Source: a virus
Length of the DNA stretch: 36,209 nt
Direction: 5' to 3' (one strand)
Virus record (IMG/VR): IMGVR_UViG_3300013006_001265
Coordinates: 1 to 36,209 of that record
The notes below the pieces were generated by a model. The model was given only the letters and a program-made list of their open reading frames with translations, did no database searches and was not told where the DNA came from. The position numbers and the translations under genes are program-made. Within the stretch, counting starts at the first letter, position 1. Each line of letters begins with the position of its first letter. Of the stretch, positions 1-6,261 are shown in pieces.

Positions 1-18
1 CCAAGCTAAGGAGCTGGT

Positions 19-219
19 ATGAGTTACGCAGTGTTTAAACACAACCAAGAGTATACTGCACGTAAGGGACTAGAAGGCCCTTTCCACTACCCTAACGGAC
101 AGGTTCTTTACTACGATGCCAAGGCAGGTGAGTACTGGGATCCACGCACAGACTTCTATGTGCCTGCCGACGAGGTTCATCGCCTTCAGAATTCAATCTT
201 CGACACCATCCGAGGTTGA
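19..219 (+). CDS. small hypothetical protein (66 aa)
   Basis: I do not recognise this protein. It is soluble-looking, rich in Tyr/Asp/Pro, with no membrane segment or signal peptide; the middle (about residues 24-50) has several aromatic and acidic residues. The start is supported by a strong Shine-Dalgarno TAAGGAG at 7-13, 5 nt before the ATG, unlike the next plus-strand genes, which lack one. It is followed by 182 nt without a gene. It could be the last gene of a plus-strand operon entering from the left edge. Confidence 0.6.
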   Translation: MSYAVFKHNQEYTARKGLEGPFHYPNGQVLYYDAKAGEYWDPRTDFYVPADEVHRLQNSIFDTIRG

Positions 220-401
220 AGGTGAGGACAGGTTGGCAGGTGGTGACAGGTGGTGAGGGGTATAGGTTATAGTGTATACTATGCTACTACTATTGTTCTA
301 GTGGTAGCAAATCACCACCCTGAAACGAAAAGTACTCCACCCTAATTTTTTACGCGGCCAATTTTTTATCCCTGTATACCCTTTTTCTACACTACGCAAT
401 T
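220..401. other. intergenic stretch with G-rich microrepeats and palindrome
   Basis: No gene seen. 220-260 is a G-rich tract in which CAGGTGGTGA and close variants repeat. TCACCACC at about 312-319 is the inverted copy of GGTGGTGA near 249-256. ATAGT-GTAT-ACTAT at 269-282 is a perfect short palindrome containing a TATACT that could act as a -10, but no -35 lies 17 nt upstream. The right half holds one copy of a repeat also present before the 745 gene. Confidence 0.4.
354..381 (+). repeat. intergenic repeat, copy 1
   Basis: A 28-nt element whose halves are GCGGCCAATTTTTTA and CCTGTATACCC. It recurs with a few differences at 692-720. In both places it lies 20-25 nt before the start codon of a small plus-strand gene that has no Shine-Dalgarno, and ACGCAAT follows near the start codon. 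A regulatory role is inference; a duplicated upstream region is the simplest alternative. Confidence 0.55.
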
Positions 402-671
402 ATGAACCATTCACTACATCACAGAGACATTGCCGGTCACCATCTCAATCCTGGAGACCACTGCCTAGTCACTGAACACAATAGACTCATCTTGGCCCGA
501 GTCATCAAATGCTATCCCGCTTCAAATGGTGTACAGCTACAGCCACTTAATAGCTCTGCAGGTGGTCGTAGATCTCGACCCAGCCAAAAGCTCATACGCA
601 GAGAGTGCTACAATGTATATAGAATTGCGGACACTGAAATAACCATGAGCATAATCAGAGGCGCTGTGTAA
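402..671 (+). CDS. hypothetical basic protein (89 aa)
   Basis: Not recognised. The protein is rich in His and Arg. Residues about 17-50 (NPGDHCLVTEHNRLILARVIKCYP) read like a small beta-barrel (KOW/SH3-like) fold, followed by an Arg/Ser-rich stretch, so nucleic-acid binding is possible but unproven. No Shine-Dalgarno precedes the ATG; the bases before it are ACGCAATT, as before the 745 gene. It lies between the two copies of the intergenic repeat. Confidence 0.5.
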   Translation: MNHSLHHRDIAGHHLNPGDHCLVTEHNRLILARVIKCYPASNGVQLQPLNSSAGGRRSRPSQKLIRRECYNVYRIADTEITMSIIRGAV

Positions 672-691
672 ACCTCAGATCAAAAAAAACT

Positions 692-720
692 GCGCCCAAT
701 TTTTTTAGGCCTGTAGACCC
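692..720 (+). repeat. intergenic repeat, copy 2
   Basis: Second copy of the element at 354-381, with halves GCGCCCAATTTTTTT and CCTGTAGACCC. It is flanked on the left by an A8 run, so A8 and T7 tracts could pair. A TATAAATA box (733-740) follows 12 nt later, directly before the next gene. Confidence 0.55.
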
Positions 721-732
721 ATTTGGACTCAC

Positions 733-740
733 TATAAATA
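733..740 (+). promoter_or_regulatory. late-type promoter box TATAAATA next to ATG
   Basis: Exact match to the T4 late promoter core TATAAATA, 4 nt before the ATG at 745. In T4 the transcription start lies about 6 nt after this box, so the predicted start is at or just inside the ATG (leaderless). No good -35 lies 17 nt upstream, which favours a late rather than a sigma70 reading. Confidence 0.55.
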
Positions 741-744
741 CGCA

Positions 745-936
745 ATGCGAATACTATATACCACTCTAAGTCTTGCTCCAGCACCCTTGTTCTTTATAGG
801 GTTCTTGTACAGCCTATACGCTCCTAGCCACTTGTGCGGCACAGACTACTCAATGACTGTAATGTGGTTTATAATGATGCTGGCACACACTCTACCTTGG
901 CTGCTATGGTTTCAACAGAGACACCTTACCAGGTAA
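745..936 (+). CDS. small two-helix membrane protein (63 aa)
   Basis: Two hydrophobic segments are visible, about residues 6-25 and 38-56, separated by a short polar loop, with a basic tail (QQRHLTR). Size and topology would fit a small inner-membrane protein, for example a class II holin, but there is no lysis gene nearby, so that is only a possibility. There is no Shine-Dalgarno; a TATAAATA box ends 4 nt before the ATG. It lies upstream of the antiporter gene. Confidence 0.5.
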   Translation: MRILYTTLSLAPAPLFFIGFLYSLYAPSHLCGTDYSMTVMWFIMMLAHTLPWLLWFQQRHLTR

Positions 937-1116
937 ACTAAAGCAACAGTGATAAGCACCATTTAGCACTGCCCAGCTTTCCCAGTAGTAGATTGCCAGC
1001 AAGTCTTGTCTATCTGCGGGACACCATACCAAATCACATATACGAATCACACCCACGGGGCCACTGATTGTAACTGTAGAGTCGTATTCACCAGTAGTTG
1101 AGATTAGGGTCAGCAT
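904..1116 (-). CDS. doubtful small ORF (70 aa)
   Basis: An open frame opposite the 3' end of the 745 gene and the following gap. The residue mix (several Trp, Tyr and Cys) is protein-like, and it is the only ORF of note in the 314-nt gap 937-1250. Against it, there is no Shine-Dalgarno, it overlaps the 745 gene by 33 nt antisense, and no family is recognised. A TATACT at 1119-1124 sits 2 nt before the ATG, without a clear -35. Confidence 0.25.
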   Translation of the reverse strand: MLTLISTTGEYDSTVTISGPVGVIRICDLVWCPADRQDLLAIYYWESWAVLNGAYHCCFSLPGKVSLLKP

Positions 1117-1250
1117 ACAGTATATAGCACAATTAACTACTCTGATAACCCACTGAAAATTTGCTTTTTACCGCTCCGCGCTTCGCGCTGTCGGACAGCA
1201 CCTGCCACGATCTAATCTAGCTCTAGTGGTCATTTAGTAAATAGTTCACT
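937..1250. other. long intergenic gap with GC-rich palindromic block
   Basis: Apart from the doubtful minus ORF, I see no gene. At 1171-1199 a GC-rich patch stands out from its AT-richer surroundings: CGCG-CTT-CGCG (1177-1187) followed by the near-perfect palindrome GCTGTC-G-GACAGC (1187-1199). The right end holds AGTAAATA (1236-1243) just before the antiporter ATG. The patch could be an operator, a structured leader or a scar of acquisition. Confidence 0.4.
1236..1243 (+). promoter_or_regulatory. late-type promoter box AGTAAATA
   Basis: Six of eight positions match TATAAATA. It lies 7 nt before the antiporter ATG, which has no Shine-Dalgarno, so a start at or within a few nt of the ATG is predicted. 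Weaker than the other boxes. Confidence 0.35.
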
Positions 1251-2420
1251 ATGATTAATACACTACTCATAATGGCCACTATGGTGTTTGTACCTTGGCT
1301 CATACTACGCACTCTACGACTAGAGCCTTGGATTCCCCTGCCCATGTTTCAGATATTCTGTGGCATCTTGTTGGGACCTTCAGCACTGGGAGCATTTTAT
1401 CCCGAAGTATTTGCTGCTGTGTTTACTCCCGGGGTACGAGCCAGTCTAGATACCATACAGACTCTGGCCATTGTGATCTTTGCCTTTATTGCTGGTCTGG
1501 AATTGAAACCTCGTGAAGTTCTGGCACAAGAAGGTTCTCAGTTATGGACCAAAGCCTTTCAGGTCATATTGGTACCCATTGGATTGGCAGCGGCTGCATT
1601 TTGGTTGTTGTTTGATCATCCGCAATGGCACAATCCCGACGGCAGCACGTGGAAGTACATATGGGCCATGGGTGTTGCCACCTGTATCACAGCCATGCCC
1701 ATGTTGGTCATTGCTTCAAAAAGCCTGGGCATACACGGTACAGATCTCTACCGTAGACTGTTGGCTTTGGTGACCTTTGACGATTTGATCCTATGGATCA
1801 CAGTGAGTCTGATCGTGGCCTTTGGCGAAACCATGCTGCTCAGCAGCTTATTTTTAGTCTCAGCATTTGTTCTGTATCATGTGTGGCCCAAGTTGATGGA
1901 TCACATGGGACCCGCCAGTTGGCCCACACTCACTGTGGTGCTGGTGCTGACTATGGCAGCTTTCAGTCACTGGGCAGGACTACACTATGTACTGGGTGCG
2001 TTCTTTGCGGGCATGATCATACCACGCAAGACCACAGCTTGGCTGGGAGGAATGGATCAACATCAAATGTACTGGCTCATGCCTGTGTTCTTTATTTGGA
2101 CCGGGCTTAAAGTACAATGGTCAGCTGGTCTGGATGTGATTTTGATCGCTGCTGTGGGCATGTATGTGATAGCTGTGACTACCAAATTTGTGGGTGTTTG
2201 GTTGGCCTATCGTTCAGAAGGTCTACAGGCAGTGTTGTTTAAAACTGCAATTTTACAAAACAAAGGCCTAATGGAAATTTTCCTGGCCACTGTGTTGCTC
2301 AAGGCTGCTATAATATCCAGCAACATGTTTGCTGCTGTGGTCATTATGAGTGTGATTTCCACAGTGAGTGCAGTGCCTTTGGCCCGACTGTTTCAACCAA
2401 AACTCAGCAGTTCACGATAA
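1251..2420 (+). CDS. CPA2-type cation:proton antiporter (Kef/NapA-like)
   Basis: A 389-aa integral membrane protein with about 11-12 hydrophobic segments along its whole length and no cytoplasmic domain after them. The early motif with GILLGP (about residues 38-43) and the FIAGLELKP motif (about 80-88) are typical of the monovalent cation:proton antiporter-2 family, as is the paired acid in TFDDLILW (about 175-182), the expected ion-binding DD. Predicted role: Na+/H+ or K+/H+ exchange in the inner membrane. TrkA-N/RCK regulatory domains are absent. The length is near the bare transport core. No Shine-Dalgarno; a TAAATA box lies 7 nt upstream. An antiporter is unusual cargo for a phage. Ion specificity cannot be read from the sequence. 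Confidence 0.88.
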   Translation: MINTLLIMATMVFVPWLILRTLRLEPWIPLPMFQIFCGILLGPSALGAFYPEVFAAVFTPGVRASLDTIQTLAIVIFAFIAGLELKPREVLAQEGSQLWTKAFQVILVPIGLAAAAFWLLFDHPQWHNPDGSTWKYIWAMGVATCITAMPMLVIASKSLGIHGTDLYRRLLALVTFDDLILWITVSLIVAFGETMLLSSLFLVSAFVLYHVWPKLMDHMGPASWPTLTVVLVLTMAAFSHWAGLHYVLGAFFAGMIIPRKTTAWLGGMDQHQMYWLMPVFFIWTGLKVQWSAGLDVILIAAVGMYVIAVTTKFVGVWLAYRSEGLQAVLFKTAILQNKGLMEIFLATVLLKAAIISSNMFAAVVIMSVISTVSAVPLARLFQPKLSSSR

Positions 2421-2423
2421 ATA
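2416..2423 (+). promoter_or_regulatory. late-type promoter box GATAAATA next to ATG
   Basis: Seven of eight positions match TATAAATA. The box overlaps the antiporter stop codon and ends 5 nt before the ATG at 2429, which has no Shine-Dalgarno. It has the same form and spacing as the box before the 28484 gene (GATAAATA, 5 nt, ATG). Confidence 0.5.
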
Positions 2424-2428
2424 TTTGC

Positions 2429-2641
2429 ATGAATCAAACATATCTATTAATCAAAGCTCGTAACACTGTTACAGGGCAAACAATCAAAACACAAGACCTC
2501 ACAGGCGCACGTTTTACTCTCAAACAGCGCAAATTGGCGCAGGACATGGCTGATCAAACAGCTGCCAAAATGAGTGCTAGAACAGGTCAGCTGTGGGAGG
2601 GATATTTGGTAGAATATCAACCCACTGAACGTGCCTCTTGA
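2429..2641 (+). CDS. small hypothetical protein (70 aa)
   Basis: Not recognised. It begins with a beta-strand-like hydrophobic stretch (YLLIKARN), followed by a Lys/Gln-rich helix-forming middle and a Trp/Tyr-containing end (LWEGYLVEYQP). It is a compact soluble protein with no membrane segment. It lies 8 nt after the antiporter stop and shares a plan with the 44-aa protein at 3385 (a YYLV/YLLI start, a T-rich turn and a helix with a conserved aromatic end). The -35 of the next promoter overlaps its last codons. Confidence 0.5.
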   Translation: MNQTYLLIKARNTVTGQTIKTQDLTGARFTLKQRKLAQDMADQTAAKMSARTGQLWEGYLVEYQPTERAS

Positions 2642-2666
2642 TCTTGATGGCATAATTGTGTATAAT
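2638..2666 (+). promoter_or_regulatory. sigma70-type promoter before the Bax-inhibitor gene
   Basis: -35 TTGATC (2638-2643), 17-nt spacer, perfect -10 TATAAT (2661-2666). It gives a leader of about 17 nt containing ATAAGGAG (2676-2683), 6 nt before the ATG at 2690, a conventional strong promoter and ribosome site. It contrasts with the SD-less genes on either side and suggests early expression by host RNA polymerase. Confidence 0.75.
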
Positions 2667-2689
2667 ATAGTATCTATAAGGAGATAAAC

Positions 2690-3385
2690 ATGTTTGGAAC
2701 AACCTATACGGGCGGTATCACAGATTATCGCTCAGCAAGTGAAATTAACTCAGCTATGGCTCGTGTGTATGGTCATATGAGTGTGGCAGTGGCCATATCA
2801 ATGTTGGTGAGTTGGTTCGTGGGATCAACGCCGGAATTGCTGGCTTTTTTCTTTACGGGTGTACTCAAATGGATTGTGATCTTTGCGCCCCTAGTGGCAA
2901 TAATGGCTTTTGCTTTTGCCAGTGAACGTTTTAACAAGAGTCAACTCAAGCTGTTCCTATACGGGTTCGCTGCTCTAATGGGACTCAGCATGGCCACCAT
3001 ATTTGCCATATTCACCATGGGATCAATTGTGAGTGCTTTTATGGGTGCTGCCATCTTGTTTGCAGTAATGAGCGGCTATGGCTACTTTACCAAGACCAAT
3101 CTAGACAGCATGGGCAAATTTATGCTTGTGGGTCTAATTGCCATTGTACTCGCTAGTATTGTGAATATCTTTATTGGCTCAACAGTCATGCAAATGGTAA
3201 TCTCAGCATTGGCCATCATTATCTTTCTAGGACTCACTGCCTACGACACACAAAAGATTCGTGAAGCTGTATCAGTAGATGGAGATATAGGTCGTCAAGA
3301 AGTTATCGGGGCTCTTACACTGTACATGGACTTTATCAATCTGTTTATCAACCTATTACAGTTGTTTGGCATCAAGAAAGACTGA
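2690..3385 (+). CDS. Bax inhibitor-1 (BI-1/YccA/YetJ) family membrane protein
   Basis: 231 aa with about seven hydrophobic segments from residue 28 to the end. The C-terminal part carries BI-1 hallmarks: SMGKFMLVGLIAI, then GLTAYDTQKIRE, and the last helix ALTLYMDFINLFINLLQLFG. The two family aspartates (in AYDTQ and YMDFIN) that form the proton/Ca2+ sensing pair in bacterial YetJ are present. Known members are inner-membrane proteins linked to Ca2+ leak or to FtsH (YccA); which applies here is unknown. Strong promoter and Shine-Dalgarno upstream. The stop overlaps the start of the next small gene (TGATG). Confidence 0.9.
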   Translation: MFGTTYTGGITDYRSASEINSAMARVYGHMSVAVAISMLVSWFVGSTPELLAFFFTGVLKWIVIFAPLVAIMAFAFASERFNKSQLKLFLYGFAALMGLSMATIFAIFTMGSIVSAFMGAAILFAVMSGYGYFTKTNLDSMGKFMLVGLIAIVLASIVNIFIGSTVMQMVISALAIIIFLGLTAYDTQKIREAVSVDGDIGRQEVIGALTLYMDFINLFINLLQLFGIKKD

Positions 3386-3519
3386 TGTGGCGAGTAAGCT
3401 ATTATCTAGTTGGCGGAACATTCACAGCCAAGACCTTTCCAAGTCTAACTGAAGCTACACATTTTATGGTGTATAAAATTTCTGCCTGGGACGTACACGA
3501 CTGCTATCGTGTAAATTAA
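3385..3519 (+). CDS. 44-aa hypothetical protein coupled to BI-1
   Basis: A short ORF starting MWRVSYYLVGGTF and ending DCYRVN. Its ATG overlaps the stop of the BI-1 gene as TGATG, the usual layout for translational coupling, and it fills the space exactly up to the converging nucleotidyltransferase gene, whose stop it overlaps by 4 nt. The composition (many aromatics, few low-complexity runs) looks like a real protein. No family recognised. Confidence 0.55.
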   Translation: MWRVSYYLVGGTFTAKTFPSLTEATHFMVYKISAWDVHDCYRVN

Positions 3520-4223
3520 TCCAAGAGCTGGGTTTGTTCTAGACTCAGCTCTTGATCTTCTAGTTCACGAATTTTGTCAGTGATCTGATCAATTAGACCT
3601 AGATTGCGCAGAATCTTAAACACTAGATTTTCCACACTCCACTCACCGGCTCGCTCTAGACCGCTCTTACGCATTTGTGTAATCTTGTCCTTGACTGCTC
3701 GCAGTTTTTCTAAATCTTTACTCAACAGTGCTCTTTCGATATCTCGCATAACACCGTCTTTTTTGGCTTCCACAGCACTATCATCTACTTCCGGTTTGAT
3801 TTTCTTAGGTTCAACCAGCCATTGACTTTGAACTATGCTATACACGCCTGTACTGTGGTGTGGCTCATCTTCTCCCTGTACATAACATTCTACAGGCAAG
3901 CCTTTAATGGTAATTGTGTGTTGTTCCGCCCAGAGTGCCTTTTTAGCTGAAAACAGTTCACGTTCTTGATCGCTGGGAGTTCCGGGTACTATTAGATGCA
4001 GATCTAGATCTGAGTAGGCAGTCCAGGTGTAGTTGGCATTTGAGCCAGTGATGGTATAGTCAATGATCTTTAGATCTACTCCGATGAACTTTTCAAAGGC
4101 TTGAGCTATCTGTTTCAGTTTGTTCGCAACTTCAGGCGCCAATTCTCCATCACGCCATATCTTGGGATTTAACCTACGATTTACTGTGACCACCGGCGAT
4201 GCTGTAAACTCTCTTAACTTCAC
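3516..4223 (-). CDS. nucleotidyltransferase-domain protein
   Basis: 235 aa. Residues about 60-80 contain the polymerase-beta-type nucleotidyltransferase signature GSN-x8-SDLDLHL (G-S, then the D-x-D metal pair), followed by a strand with ECYVQGED, where a third acid is expected. Such domains move a nucleotide onto a protein, RNA or small molecule; the target is unknown. The C-terminal third is helical and charged. The start is GTG, supported by GGAG 6 nt upstream; the product begins MKLREF, similar to MRAKEF of the upstream gene, which it follows by 1 nt. It converges on the 44-aa plus gene. Confidence 0.75.
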   Translation of the reverse strand: MKLREFTASPVVTVNRRLNPKIWRDGELAPEVANKLKQIAQAFEKFIGVDLKIIDYTITGSNANYTWTAYSDLDLHLIVPGTPSDQERELFSAKKALWAEQHTITIKGLPVECYVQGEDEPHHSTGVYSIVQSQWLVEPKKIKPEVDDSAVEAKKDGVMRDIERALLSKDLEKLRAVKDKITQMRKSGLERAGEWSVENLVFKILRNLGLIDQITDKIRELEDQELSLEQTQLLD

Positions 4224-4224
4224 T

Positions 4225-4566
4225 TTAAACTCCGTACCTGTTTCTTTTTACTTGAGCTACGGGACTGACTGTGGCTGTATTGTCAGTTTCGTGACTGCCA
4301 CGATCTGCTACCATTTGTCCTCGATGTCCAGTGACTCGTTCTCCGGCACGTATGATTTCTTCTTCTTCTGGAGTATAAGCACTAATAACAGCGTGTTGAG
4401 CAGTTACACTGGTTGGCGCTATTTCGTGATTGGCCATAGCAAGTCCAAATCTATAGGCCTGATAACCATCACTACTAGGCATGGTGGGAAATTCGAAAGT
4501 GGTTGCCATGGGCCCACTTTTTCTTTTTGAAAAACTACGTTCTACAATAAATTCTTTTGCTCGCAT
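4225..4566 (-). CDS. hypothetical phage protein (113 aa)
   Basis: Not recognised. It starts MRAKEFI, resembling the N-terminus of the next gene (MKLREF). The middle is mixed and the C-terminal half looks disordered (many Thr, Ser, Arg and Gly). No Shine-Dalgarno; GCTAAATA, 4 nt, then ATG stands immediately upstream, so a leaderless late transcript is possible. It lies 3 nt after the stop of the 78-aa gene. Confidence 0.5.
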   Translation of the reverse strand: MRAKEFIVERSFSKRKSGPMATTFEFPTMPSSDGYQAYRFGLAMANHEIAPTSVTAQHAVISAYTPEEEEIIRAGERVTGHRGQMVADRGSHETDNTATVSPVAQVKRNRYGV

Positions 4567-4569
4567 TCA

Positions 4570-4806
4570 TTATTTAGCCCACATCAAATGATACATGGCC
4601 AATGTCTGCTCGTCGTAGAATTCTGCCACTAATCTGCAGTAAAGGTCATTTTGTTCCAAGATCAGCTGGCACACATTATGCGGCTGTTCTAGCAGCCATT
4701 TGGTATGATCCAAGCCCAGTGTTTTGTGTACCTTGGGCCAATCTATTGCTATTGTTTCGTTTTCTTCGGGAATCCAGCTTAACAGTGAAACTTTTTTATT
4801 CTTCAT
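4570..4806 (-). CDS. hypothetical protein (78 aa) after gp41
   Basis: Not recognised. It is a soluble, Leu/Glu/His-containing protein with predicted helices (DHTKWLLEQPHNVCQLILEQND). It overlaps the end of gp41 by 11 nt, so it is likely translated from the same transcript. A small helicase-associated factor is possible from position only. Confidence 0.5.
   Translation of the reverse strand: MKNKKVSLLSWIPEENETIAIDWPKVHKTLGLDHTKWLLEQPHNVCQLILEQNDLYCRLVAEFYDEQTLAMYHLMWAK
4571..4578 (-). promoter_or_regulatory. late-type promoter box GCTAAATA next to ATG
   Basis: On the minus strand, GCTAAATA ends 4 nt before the ATG at 4566, overlapping the stop codon of the gene upstream. Six of eight positions match TATAAATA. 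It is a weak match alone; the spacing repeats that of the 733-740 box. Confidence 0.3.
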
Positions 4807-6226
4807 CGTTCATCGAATTTAAAATTTCACGCAGTTTAGTACTTTGTACACTGCCTCGAACTCGACCTAGACTAGAACCCTGTGTAGGATCTATAATTTC
4901 ACCAGTTTCTGCATCTGGTTTTATGGTTGATCTATTTTTAATGCTTTCAATCAGTGAACTAGACCCACGACTGGTAGCACCGTTAGATTCTTGTTCATCT
5001 TCGGGTAGATCACTGATTTTAAGAGTTTCGATATTGAACTCTAGATCAATTTTCATACCCACACCACTGGATGAACGTGTCTTCATCAACTGCAATTGAT
5101 ACCTACCACGTTCACGCATTGCACGACTGGTAAAAATACCAATCACGTTATCTGCGGTTTGAATCTTACTCAAACCACCTGAAATATGACTGAGATCAAA
5201 TTCAACTTCTTCTACTGCTCCACGATTCAACTGCGCCGCAGTCACAAACACACATTGTTTTTCCATTGCTAGATTTCGAAGTTCTTCTGACACATACTTG
5301 TCTTTGACAAACAGATTTTCTGCAGAGATCTTCTTGCCAATGGGCATCAACAGATCCATATAATCTACCAGTAGAACATCAACTTTCTTGCCGCATTTGA
5401 TTTCGTATTCTTTTAGATACGCACGGATATCGTTTACAGTTTTACCCGACGGCATATATTTGACCTGTAGCATACCCGACTTCTTGCCAATCATCTTGAC
5501 TTTCATTTCAATGTCGTCTAGATTCTTAAATATTTCTCTAGTGCTGACTCCAGTGATCATGCTGTCAATACGCATACTTACCAATGCTTCTGAAAGTTCC
5601 AGTGTTAGGTACACCACGTTGAGTCCAGCAAGTGCAAAGTTAACGCCTAGATTTGCCAAGAACAAACTCTTGCCCGCACCTGAACCGCCTGCAAATATGT
5701 TGAGCTCTCCTCGATTGAATCCGCCAAACAACTTGCGATCCATACAGGGCCAGCCTGTACTGACCTGTCCGTTCTTGTCCTTTAATCCCATTAGTCGTGC
5801 TCTAGGATCTGCAAAGTAATCTGTACCCATATCGCGAGCAAGACCAATCTGAACTGCTTCTTTAATCAAGGCCTCGACTTCACCGTAGTTTTTATTTTCC
5901 AACAATTCAGCACTGCTGATAATGGCACGTTCTAGTGCTTTGTGACGAGTAAAGTTTTCAAACTCGTCCAGCAGCCAGTCCATATGGCCTTCTTTCATAT
6001 CTTCTGGCCGTTTGAGATCTGTTCTGCAACTGGCATTTACCATGTCAAAGTCTGGCAATACATTATATCCTTTAGCGTATTCATTCATGAACTCTGCCGC
6101 ATCTTGTAATTTTCGATCAAACAGCGTGTGATCAAAAATACCTTGACAACGAACAAATACTTCTGCATCCGCCAGCATCAATTCAAGGTATAGTTTTTGT
6201 ACTTCGTAACCGTAATCTTTAATCAT
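4796..6226 (-). CDS. 41: replicative DNA helicase, T4 gp41 / DnaB type
   Basis: 476 aa. An N-terminal helical domain (about 1-125) is followed by a RecA-type ATPase. Walker A is GGSGAGKS (about 184-191), Walker B ends LLVDYMDLL (about 283-291), the sensor-like TAAQLNRG follows near 320, and a C-terminal R-finger region is present. Length matches T4 gp41 (475 aa). It should form the hexameric 5'-3' helicase that works with gp61 at the fork. The C-terminal 60 residues are Ser/Glu-rich and probably disordered. It lies just after gp61 but has its own promoter inside the primase end, and no Shine-Dalgarno at the ATG. Confidence 0.93.
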   Translation of the reverse strand: MIKDYGYEVQKLYLELMLADAEVFVRCQGIFDHTLFDRKLQDAAEFMNEYAKGYNVLPDFDMVNASCRTDLKRPEDMKEGHMDWLLDEFENFTRHKALERAIISSAELLENKNYGEVEALIKEAVQIGLARDMGTDYFADPRARLMGLKDKNGQVSTGWPCMDRKLFGGFNRGELNIFAGGSGAGKSLFLANLGVNFALAGLNVVYLTLELSEALVSMRIDSMITGVSTREIFKNLDDIEMKVKMIGKKSGMLQVKYMPSGKTVNDIRAYLKEYEIKCGKKVDVLLVDYMDLLMPIGKKISAENLFVKDKYVSEELRNLAMEKQCVFVTAAQLNRGAVEEVEFDLSHISGGLSKIQTADNVIGIFTSRAMRERGRYQLQLMKTRSSSGVGMKIDLEFNIETLKISDLPEDEQESNGATSRGSSSLIESIKNRSTIKPDAETGEIIDPTQGSSLGRVRGSVQSTKLREILNSMNDEE

Positions 6227-6232
6227 AGTATT

Positions 6233-6261
6233 ATTATATTACCTTTTTTCCTGAAATGCAA
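6233..6261 (-). promoter_or_regulatory. sigma70-type promoter abutting the gp41 start codon
   Basis: On the minus strand: -35 TTGCAT (6261-6256), 17 nt, perfect -10 TATAAT (6238-6233), then AATACT and ATG (6226). The predicted transcription start is the A of the ATG. The -35 lies inside the gp61 coding end. The nearest AAGGT is 15 nt from the ATG, too far for a normal ribosome site. Confidence 0.7.

Noticed and set aside
745-936. Holin call for the two-helix protein
   Set aside because: Topology alone is not enough; no endolysin or spanin lies nearby.
1295-2110. Several plus-strand ORFs of 73-105 aa inside the antiporter gene
   Set aside because: They are shadow frames of a clear antiporter coding sequence, and their products are rich in Cys, Ser and Trp, as off-frame translations usually are.
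4602-5819. Plus-strand ORFs of 165 and 143 aa opposite gp41
   Set aside because: Antisense shadows of the helicase; no Shine-Dalgarno or promoter on the plus strand and no family features.
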